Assembly (NCBI RefSeq): GCF_003576345.1
Contig: NZ_QWGB01000014.1
Span: 230,847 to 294,846 of the forward strand
Source: Henriciella barbarensis
GTDB lineage: Bacteria > Pseudomonadota > Alphaproteobacteria > Caulobacterales > Hyphomonadaceae
Direction of reading: 5' to 3'
Length of the DNA stretch: 64,000 nt
Below are positions 34,441-41,790 of this stretch, piece after piece. Within the stretch, counting starts at the first letter, position 1; the number at the start of each line of letters is the position of its first letter. The position numbers and the translations under genes are program-made. The notes under the pieces were generated by a model. It had not been told where the DNA came from. It saw nothing but the letters and a program-made list of their open reading frames with translations, and ran no database searches.

Positions 34441-35882
34441 TCCGCTGCGACGAGCGCGTCCTCGTCCTCCCCTTCAAGCTCTGCCGTCAGCGTCTCGATT
34501 GCCGCCATGGCTATCTGCAACTCGCTCATGATGGCAGCTGCGATGTCTTCGGGCTCGCCGATCTCTTCGGTTTCGCTCTCGTCGCGTAGCCAGGTGATGT
34601 CGAGATTGTCCCCACGCGCCTCAATCGCCTCGCGGGTAAAGCAACGGAAACGGCCTTCTTCGCCTTCATCTTGGCGAGCCTCTGCGGCGTAGGCTTCCAC
34701 GAAGGGCTTCAGGTGCTCTGGCGTCAGCGGCGCTGTCTTGCCGAAGGCGGGCATGTTGGCGCGCATGTCATAGACCCAGACTTCCTGCGTGGTCTTCGAT
34801 GCGCCCTCATCGGCTTTCTCAAGGAAGATAACATTGGTCTTCACGCCCTGCGCATAGAAGATGCCAGTCGGCAGGCGAAGAATGGTATGGAGGTTGGCTT
34901 CATCCATGATCTTCTGGCGAAGCTGTTTGCCCTTGCCATCTTCGAAAAGGACATTGTCCGGCACAACGATGGCGGCGCGCCCGCCCGGCTTCAGAGAGCG
35001 CAGGCAGTGCTCTACGAAGGGAAGCTGGTAAGAGCTCACTGAGTGAGTGATGGTCAGGTCATCGCGCGTAGGCCGCCCGCCCGCGGGGCCAAAGGGCGGA
35101 TTGGTGAGGATGAGGTCTGCCTTGGACAGCGAAGCGCCCGCAGGAGACAGGGAGTCAGCCAGTAGGACATGGTCAGAGTCGACGCCGTGCAGGTGCAGGT
35201 TCATCAGGAGAAGGCGGTAGGTGCCTGGCACGTTTTCGATGCCGTGATAGGCGTTGCGCGTCTGGAAGACCTGTTGCTTCTCTGTGAGGTCCAGATAGTC
35301 GTCGGTCTTCCTGCGAATGTGCGTATCAGCAGCGATGATGAAGCCGCCTGTGCCGAGGGCGGGGTCTTGGATGACCTCACCGGGCTGCGGGTCCATCAGC
35401 TCAACCATAGCCTCGATCAGCACGCGCGGCGTGAAGTACTGACCCGCGCCTTTCTTGGTCTCTTCTGCGTTCTTCTGGAGGAGGCCTTCATAGAGGTCCC
35501 CGAAGCTGTCGCGGTCGGCAGAGTACCAGTCCAGCGCGTCGATAGAGGAGACAAGTTTGGCGAGGTTCACAGGTTCGCGTAGGAAGGTGGACGCATTGTC
35601 AAAGATCGCAGAGACACGGCGAGGAAGCTTGTTTTCAGGGTCGCCAAGCTCCGTCAGCAGGCGGCGGTAGTGCGTGAGCTGGTCGATGCCTTCGCGCGCT
35701 GTAATGGTGCTCCAGCGATATTTCTCAGGCAGAAAGTCATCTTCGCGGCCCTGCTCATGCATCATCTTGAGGAAGAGTAGATAGGTGAGCTCTGTGACGT
35801 ATTGCTGATAGGTGATGCCGTCCTTGCGGAGGATCGCACAGAGCCGCCACAGCTTGTTCACGAGATCGGAGGAGGGGTTCAT
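34437..35882 (-). CDS. hsdM: Type I restriction-modification DNA methyltransferase subunit
   Basis: A 481-residue N6-adenine methyltransferase. An N-terminal helical HsdM domain (about 1-130) is followed by the catalytic domain with the SAM-binding motif DPALGTGGFI from Asp173 and the catalytic NPPF at Asn261. With HsdS it methylates the host target. AAGGATA precedes the start. It lies 22 bases after hsdR and overlaps hsdS. Length and motifs are normal. Confidence 0.94.
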   Translation of the reverse strand: MNPSSDLVNKLWRLCAILRKDGITYQQYVTELTYLLFLKMMHEQGREDDFLPEKYRWSTITAREGIDQLTHYRRLLTELGDPENKLPRRVSAIFDNASTFLREPVNLAKLVSSIDALDWYSADRDSFGDLYEGLLQKNAEETKKGAGQYFTPRVLIEAMVELMDPQPGEVIQDPALGTGGFIIAADTHIRRKTDDYLDLTEKQQVFQTRNAYHGIENVPGTYRLLLMNLHLHGVDSDHVLLADSLSPAGASLSKADLILTNPPFGPAGGRPTRDDLTITHSVSSYQLPFVEHCLRSLKPGGRAAIVVPDNVLFEDGKGKQLRQKIMDEANLHTILRLPTGIFYAQGVKTNVIFLEKADEGASKTTQEVWVYDMRANMPAFGKTAPLTPEHLKPFVEAYAAEARQDEGEEGRFRCFTREAIEARGDNLDITWLRDESETEEIGEPEDIAAAIMSELQIAMAAIETLTAELEGEDEDALVAAE

Positions 35883-35904
35883 GGGGTATCCTTAGCGGGC
35901 AATG

Positions 35905-38900
35905 CTAGCCTGTATCCTGGGCAGACCAGACAGCTTCGTTGATGTCACCAAGAACAGACTCGAGGTCACCGTCAAAGGCCTGATTGCTGCGGTTCCAGCC
36001 GCCGAAATGCTGGAAAGCAGGCGCTGACAGCGTCTCGCGGTCTGCCACGGGGTGTTCCTTGAGCGCGTTTCCGATGCGCCTTAGCCATTGGCGCTGCTCT
36101 GATGTCCATGATCGCGACTGGGTCAAGCGCTGGATGGCATTCTCCACCCGCGTCTCATAAGGCACCAGAGGGTCGCCCAGAGCGGCTTGACGGACGAAGC
36201 CCAGAATATGTGCGGCGATATCGGCATTGCGCGCACGGCCATAGGCGGCCCGCAGCATGGGATAGGAGAAGTTCTCCTCATCCAACGCCAGGGCAAGCTC
36301 CTTGAGGCTTTGACGAGTCAACTCTCTAGGTCTCTGCGTTGCGGCTATCATGCCCGCAGAAGCATTGAGATTGTCGCGGATGTAGCGCTCGAAGGCTTCG
36401 ATATAGTCCTCTGGCGTCAAATCGTTTTTGAAGATGTCCTCAATCGCGATGAGCTCATCCTCATGCTCGGAGATGGGTACGCCGGGGCGTCGGCCTTTGG
36501 CGGGCGGCTCATCCAGGGTGGCGATGATCCTCGGGTGCGCCTCAAGATAGGCTGCCAGCTCTGCCGATGACTTCTTCTGGAGCTTGTCGGCGAGTGCTGC
36601 CGCGTTCTCGCCAGTGACGTCCTCAAGCGTTTCTGCCTGCTTGTCTGTGAGCCTTGGCACCCTGCGGCGTACCTTCGCCACGATCTGCTCCTGGACGCGC
36701 TTGCGGCTTGCCTCATCGGGCGCGTTGGCCAGGTCGGCTGCGAGCTGCGTGAAGCTGAGGTGGGGGTTGGTCACGACGGGCCGCATGTCCGTCATGGACT
36801 GCAGGTTGTCGTAGAGGTCGACTGCGTCGAAGATGCGGAACTCGGTCTTGTTGATCTCTGGGCAGAGCCTCGTCGCACGCCCGATCATCTGATCGTAGAG
36901 GATGCGGCTGTTCACGCGGCGCACGAAGACGAGGTTCGTGATTTTCGGGATGTCGACGCCAGTGCTGAGCATATCGACGGTGACAACGTATTTGGGGCGC
37001 GCGTCGCTGCGATAGCGCCGGATCGCGTCTCCAGCACGGTCAGTCTGCCCGGTGATCTTCATGACCAGGTCGTTTGGGACGGCATCCTCGCCATACTCTG
37101 CCTTTAGCTCCTCGTTCAACAAGCGGACCAGAAGATCGGCATGGTCGTCTCGTGCCGCGAAGATCAGCGTCTTGCCGTCTTCATCTGGGGGCACCTCTGA
37201 TGCAATCGTTTGGGCAACCACTCTGTTGAACGGTTCCGTGTAGACGCGCTTGTTAAACTGCTGCACCTCGAAGCCCATGTCGTCAGGTAGTGTCGCGGTG
37301 TCGATCACGCCCGTCGAAGGGTCGAGGATAGAGACCTCTTCGCCGCCCTTGAACGTGATGCCAGCAGTGTTGAGCGCCGTGACAATCCGTTTCGGGGGCA
37401 GGTGATCAGTCAGGTAGCCGTCGACCACGGCCTGACGGTAGCTGTAGCGATAGACAGGTGCGCCGAAGATTTCTGTCGTCTGTAGAGCGGGGGTCGCAGT
37501 CAGACCCACTTTGACGGCGTCGAAGTAGTCGAGCACGCGGCGATACTTCGAGAGATAGTCCTCGGTGGATCTGAACTCGATATCTTCATCGCTGAGCTCC
37601 CCATCCAGTGCGTAGCCCCGGTGGGCTTCATCGACGATCACCAGGTCATACATGCCGGGTGTTGGTCTACCCTCAGAGCTTCTGAAGACCCTCGCCACCA
37701 TGGACTGCACAGTCGCAACGTGAACGCGTGTATCCTCGTCTGGCATGCCATCGTCCGGTCCAATGACACTGTAGGTGTCAGTGAACTTGAGGAGGCCTTC
37801 AAGCTCCGTGTTCGCTAGGCCGTCCTTGGTCTGCTCAGCGAGGGCGTTGCGGTCGACAAGGAAGAGGATGCGCCTGAAGCGGCGGTGCTTGAGCGCTCGG
37901 TACATGAGCGCGATCGCCATACGGGTCTTCCCCGTGCCAGTTGCCATACTGATCAGGGCGGTATCGAGACCCTTTCCTATGGCCTCTTCGATCGCGGCGA
38001 TTGCGTCGCGCTGATAGTAGCGAAGGTTCGCATAGTCGAACGGCTCTTCAGCGAGCGCCTTCTCGCTCATCTGGGGTTCCTGCTCGAGCTTGCTGAGCAA
38101 ATCTCCCGGGGAATGCCACGCAGGAAGATCGCGTGGATGGTTCATTGAGGAGCGAAGGTCCCGGTACCAGATGCCGGACTTTTCCTTGAGCTGCTTGACG
38201 TGTGACCGCCCATTGGTGGCGAAGGCGAAGGGCACCTTGAAGGTTGGCGAGAAGTCACCCTTCGGGTCACGCGGCGCGCCCTCATATGGGGCACCGTCGA
38301 CAAGGTGTGGATAATCAAGATCGCGCGCGTACCGCTCAGCCTGCGCCAGCACGCCGGGGACGTCTTTGCTCTTTCGTTTTGCCTCGATCACGCCAACGCA
38401 GGTCTCGCCAACGAAGAGGGCATAGTCGACGGGTCCGGACTTTGTGGGCCATTCAGCTATGGCCATGCTCTGACCGGGCTGGGGTCGGGTCCCTCGGCTG
38501 TAACGCAAGTTCCTATGGTCCGCGCGCCACCCAGCGTCCTCCAGGGCAGAGTCGATGAGGTCTCTTGTGTCAGCCTCATTGAGCTCTACCTGGTCAGCCG
38601 CCTGGCTCGCCGCCTGACTTAGCTGAGCCTCCGTCGGCGCACCCTCAGATAGGGCCTCAGTGCGTAGTCTTGCGAGTTCTGCCTGAAGCTCTTCGAGCTC
38701 TACAGTCTGGTTCTTTGCCGCTTCAAGGAGACGCTCACGATCCCGTTTGATGGCATCAAGGCGGACAGAGCTGACGGCTTGTGCCTTCTGGGCAGCGCTG
38801 AGTTCCTCTGTGAGCTCTCCCAGCTGCGCCCTGAGGTCCTCGGCAGGGTCTTCGGTCGGGGGCGGGATAAACCGCAGTGACGGGTCGACGGTGATCTTGC

Positions 38901-39270
38901 GGTAGGCGCGTACGTACCACAGCGAAACCTTCTGGGCGAAGCGCAGGCAGGCCAGGGCATCATTAGCTGTCGACTTCAGCTCGTGGTTCGCCTCGTTGCC
39001 CCGCTTGCGGATGAAGTGAAGCATATCCGCGATCGACTTCGGCAAAAGCCCGTTGTTCTGAAGCGCGTTGAGCAGGTCGACCTGCTTGCTTGGGAAGTCC
39101 TGCGTCCGGTTGGAGTGGGCTGCGATCTGCTTGGCAACGGACTCACCGAACTGGCGTGACTTTAGCAGCGACGTGTTCGGGTCCTGCGTGAACAGAGCCT
39201 CCGCCAGAGAAGTCAGCCGATAGAGCAGGGGTTCATGCCCCTCCAGGAATGCAAAGTTGACGCTCTCCAT
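35905..39270 (-). CDS. hsdR: Type I restriction endonuclease subunit (EcoEI-like HsdR)
   Basis: A 1121-residue motor-nuclease. A DUF4145-like N-terminal domain (about 20-110) and a coiled coil (about 130-205) come first. Next is the HSDR_N nuclease with Asp282 and Glu296-Ala-Lys298, then a superfamily 2 helicase with ATGTGKT (Lys448) and DEAH (547-550), GLTATP and IGRATR, and a C-terminal EcoEI_R-type domain. It translocates DNA and cleaves unmethylated foreign DNA with HsdM and HsdS. It is first in the hsdRMS run and only 76 bases downstream of the GIY-YIG gene. It appears intact. Confidence 0.94.
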   Translation of the reverse strand: MESVNFAFLEGHEPLLYRLTSLAEALFTQDPNTSLLKSRQFGESVAKQIAAHSNRTQDFPSKQVDLLNALQNNGLLPKSIADMLHFIRKRGNEANHELKSTANDALACLRFAQKVSLWYVRAYRKITVDPSLRFIPPPTEDPAEDLRAQLGELTEELSAAQKAQAVSSVRLDAIKRDRERLLEAAKNQTVELEELQAELARLRTEALSEGAPTEAQLSQAASQAADQVELNEADTRDLIDSALEDAGWRADHRNLRYSRGTRPQPGQSMAIAEWPTKSGPVDYALFVGETCVGVIEAKRKSKDVPGVLAQAERYARDLDYPHLVDGAPYEGAPRDPKGDFSPTFKVPFAFATNGRSHVKQLKEKSGIWYRDLRSSMNHPRDLPAWHSPGDLLSKLEQEPQMSEKALAEEPFDYANLRYYQRDAIAAIEEAIGKGLDTALISMATGTGKTRMAIALMYRALKHRRFRRILFLVDRNALAEQTKDGLANTELEGLLKFTDTYSVIGPDDGMPDEDTRVHVATVQSMVARVFRSSEGRPTPGMYDLVIVDEAHRGYALDGELSDEDIEFRSTEDYLSKYRRVLDYFDAVKVGLTATPALQTTEIFGAPVYRYSYRQAVVDGYLTDHLPPKRIVTALNTAGITFKGGEEVSILDPSTGVIDTATLPDDMGFEVQQFNKRVYTEPFNRVVAQTIASEVPPDEDGKTLIFAARDDHADLLVRLLNEELKAEYGEDAVPNDLVMKITGQTDRAGDAIRRYRSDARPKYVVTVDMLSTGVDIPKITNLVFVRRVNSRILYDQMIGRATRLCPEINKTEFRIFDAVDLYDNLQSMTDMRPVVTNPHLSFTQLAADLANAPDEASRKRVQEQIVAKVRRRVPRLTDKQAETLEDVTGENAAALADKLQKKSSAELAAYLEAHPRIIATLDEPPAKGRRPGVPISEHEDELIAIEDIFKNDLTPEDYIEAFERYIRDNLNASAGMIAATQRPRELTRQSLKELALALDEENFSYPMLRAAYGRARNADIAAHILGFVRQAALGDPLVPYETRVENAIQRLTQSRSWTSEQRQWLRRIGNALKEHPVADRETLSAPAFQHFGGWNRSNQAFDGDLESVLGDINEAVWSAQDTG

Positions 39271-39346
39271 GCCTGTAGGCCCAGCTCCCTATCGCCCTCG
39301 ATCAACCCGTATCATTACAGGTTTTAACTTTCTAGGCTGAGGTGAG

Positions 39347-40195
39347 TCAGCTTATTTCTTGCCACTCACCATTCGCCGAGCCCCGAATTATGCGAAAGAG
39401 ATGCTCGCCGTCGAACTCGACAGCAATCCAGTTGCCGCGTTGCCAGTATCCACGTGCAGCATCAATTATGTGCGACCACCTAGCATTGTTAAGCCCGCTA
39501 TTGGCGATGGGCTGACCATCAAATTTCCACTTGTTTTGATCGGCGGGCATCCACCTTTCAATCTTGAAGACTCCTTTGCTAAGCCCTCGATCTAGGCCAA
39601 CGGCCACGGCGTCTGAGCGGTTTCGCCAAGTCTCACCGATGCCCCAATCGCCTCGTGTGGCAGCGTAGACGTCGTTGTCCGCCACTTCTTGCAATGCGTT
39701 TTGAATTGGAAAGACATACACTGAGGAAATCGCGTTAGCAGGATCTACCGGTCTAGCTCTCAGAGTCTCTAGCTCGGTGGGCAAAACAGCGCCATGAACT
39801 GCAGCATGATTGCCCGCCCGAGCGTTCAGTAGCTGCCCGTTCTGAGACGCATTGATGCCGCTCATCACTGCAGCCTCAGCGATCTCGGCCTCTCTCTGTG
39901 AGGCGTATCCGCGGCTGACGATTTGCCAATCAACGTACTCGTCTGCATGCCAGATCTCTGCAATGCGCCGCGTCTTGCTGGTATGTTCCTTCGGGTCGCC
40001 GGGGTCCTCCGCCTTCAGCGCTTCATTCAGATGGGATACAGCGCGGGCGCCAACGCCTTCCCCAACGTAGAACACCTTGTTGTCCCTCGGGTCACGTAGA
40101 AGGTAAACATAATGCTTTAGATGTTCGGCTGAGAGTTCGTTAAGAAGCTTCTCATGGTTCTCAATGAGCCCCCTCAGACTTTGTATCTCATGCAT
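39347..40195 (-). CDS. GIY-YIG nuclease-domain protein
   Basis: A 282-residue protein. The N-terminal half is a GIY-YIG domain: HYVYLLRDP and KVFYVGEGVGARAVSH give the GIY and YIG strands (the second as YVGEG), and REAEIAEAAVMSGI contains the probable catalytic Glu, as in LEM-3-like members. The second half (about 150-282), with a WSHIIDAARGYWQRGN strand pattern, is unrecognised. GGAGG eight bases before ATG 40195 argues for this start rather than the ATG at 40210. It lies at the island's right edge, upstream of hsdR on the same strand; it may belong to the defence set or be a separate island gene. Confidence 0.75.
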   Translation of the reverse strand: MHEIQSLRGLIENHEKLLNELSAEHLKHYVYLLRDPRDNKVFYVGEGVGARAVSHLNEALKAEDPGDPKEHTSKTRRIAEIWHADEYVDWQIVSRGYASQREAEIAEAAVMSGINASQNGQLLNARAGNHAAVHGAVLPTELETLRARPVDPANAISSVYVFPIQNALQEVADNDVYAATRGDWGIGETWRNRSDAVAVGLDRGLSKGVFKIERWMPADQNKWKFDGQPIANSGLNNARWSHIIDAARGYWQRGNWIAVEFDGEHLFRIIRGSANGEWQEIS

Positions 40196-40374
40196 GCTGA
40201 CAGCCTCCATTCATCGCCTTGATTAGATAGTTGTCGAATGTCAGCTGAAGAGCAACTTGCTCACCACAAATCGATACACGGGAGCTTGACCATCGGCACA
40301 CTTAGTCATACTTCGAAGACGCCAAATCCCAGTATTCACGGGCGATTGCAGTCCATGAGGCTTTCCGCTGGTCG

Positions 40375-40392
40375 CCCTCTGCCGGCACCATT
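40375..40392 (+). repeat. attR: right direct repeat of the genomic island
   Basis: CCCTCTGCCGGCACCATT is an exact copy of the tRNA-Thr 3' end at 26460-26477. The bases upstream of it do not continue the tRNA, so this is a duplicated fragment, not a second gene. It marks the right boundary of the roughly 14 kb island, and excision would leave one intact tRNA-Thr. Confidence 0.9.
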
Positions 40393-40495
40393 CAAATTAT
40401 ACGTAATTTGCACCGACTGCAGCGTTTGTTGCGAAACCGTCATCTGGTTCGTCTAGTATTCTCGGTCTTTGATAGCGTTGCGTCCGGAGATTCTT

Positions 40496-41395
40496 ATGCG
40501 GTTTGGAGTAGTGCTTGGCCTGGTTCTGCTGGCGGGTTGCGGTGCAAAAGTGCCAGAGATCGATTCTCCTACGCCCGTATTGCCGGACGCGGAAGCGCCG
40601 ACCGTGTTCAGCCGCGCTTATAGCCTGACAGAATCTCCTGACGGGACGATTCGTGTGTTTGCGAAAGAAGCGCGCGATTACACTCATATTTACGAGATGC
40701 GGAAGCAGAAAGACGGTTCCTGGTCAGAGCCCTCCAGGCTCGAATTTCCAACACGGATCAAGCTGACGACCCCATCCTTCAGTCACGCTGACGGCGCGCT
40801 CTATTATTCCTCCGATGCGGACATTTATGAGCGCGGGCAGCGCGATGCGAATATCTGGCGTGTAACAGCTGAAGGCGATGGCTGGGGAACGCCAGAGCCT
40901 CTACCGGCCTCAATCAATTCAGGCGCGGACCAGCTGAATCCCGCGATGGATGCGCAGGGGCGTCTCTACTTCACCGATAATGGTTACGATAGCGCGGGCA
41001 GTCACGACATCTTCGAAGCCAGCATGGACGAAGCGGCCGGCGATTGGACTGTCTCGGCCATGCCCGACGCGTTCAACACCTTCCGGGCTGAAGCACATGT
41101 TGCAGTTGCGCCGGATGGCGGACGGATCTTTTTCTACAGCGCGCGGACGCCCAAACTTGGGAGCGTTGACATCTGGACCGCGGAGCGTGGCCCGGATGGG
41201 ACCTGGGGTGAGCCCCGGAATCTCGGTGAGCCGGTCAACACATCCGGGATCGACTTCGGCGCGGGAATCTCCGGGGACGGATCAATCCTGTTTTTCTCGC
41301 GCGACGGGGAGCTGATGATGATCTCGCTCGATGCGGCGCTTGCAGGCGTCGGGTCGGTGGACGGCATCGATCCGTCGGTGGGTGCCGCAGACTAA
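40496..41395 (+). CDS. PD40/TolB-like beta-propeller lipoprotein
   Basis: A 299-residue lipoprotein. The lipobox LLAGC places lipidated Cys at residue 15. The mature part has repeated propeller-like strands such as LTTPSFSHADGALYYSSD, NPAMDAQGRLYFTDNG, AVAPDGGRIFFYSA and GAGISGDGSILFFSRDGE, the PD40/WD40-like exported repeat. CGGAGA six bases before ATG 40496 fixes the start. It is the first chromosomal gene beyond the island. Its role (envelope scaffold or substrate binding) is unknown. Confidence 0.78.
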   Translation: MRFGVVLGLVLLAGCGAKVPEIDSPTPVLPDAEAPTVFSRAYSLTESPDGTIRVFAKEARDYTHIYEMRKQKDGSWSEPSRLEFPTRIKLTTPSFSHADGALYYSSDADIYERGQRDANIWRVTAEGDGWGTPEPLPASINSGADQLNPAMDAQGRLYFTDNGYDSAGSHDIFEASMDEAAGDWTVSAMPDAFNTFRAEAHVAVAPDGGRIFFYSARTPKLGSVDIWTAERGPDGTWGEPRNLGEPVNTSGIDFGAGISGDGSILFFSRDGELMMISLDAALAGVGSVDGIDPSVGAAD

Positions 41396-41790
41396 GCTCA
41401 CGCTAAGGGCCTTTCACGCTACAAAACCAAACTTGTGGACACTCGAAAAGCGACCGCCTTGTGCAGCATTTTTCAATATGGATCACTTGCGCTACAAGTC
41501 CTGATGGTCTTCCCGAGGCGAATCTCCATGTCTTCGCGTGCTTTTATAGGGCAAGTGTTGCACGGCTAATAGACCGTCATTTGCAACATGCGCAGAAATG
41601 CAGTCTCAATACTATGGTTATATGTATTAATTCACACATGTCATATCCGTGACAGTCATGTGAAGCTTTCATGATGTCGTATTACTGTCTTCGGGCTGTG
41701 TCATAGCGCCCTCGAGATCGGGAGTAGGCAGGGGCTGTTTTCCCCGATCCGTGTGATTTGGACTCAGTTATCCCTGAAGGGGGCTTCTCT
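41396..41790. other. Long intergenic region upstream of the surface lipoprotein gene
   Basis: About 395 bases without a gene, visibly richer in A and T than its surroundings from about 41600 to 41690. It must carry the promoter of the lipoprotein/TonB receptor/type II secretion unit. TGTCATATCC followed by GTGACAG and GTCATG at 41639-41660 has some resemblance to tandem PhoB half-sites, but the match is poor. No rho-independent terminator is evident after 41395. Confidence 0.4.

Noticed and set aside
26400-40392. Prophage interpretation of the island
   Set aside because: No terminase, portal, capsid, tail or lysis genes are present; integrase plus defence cargo fits a non-phage island better.
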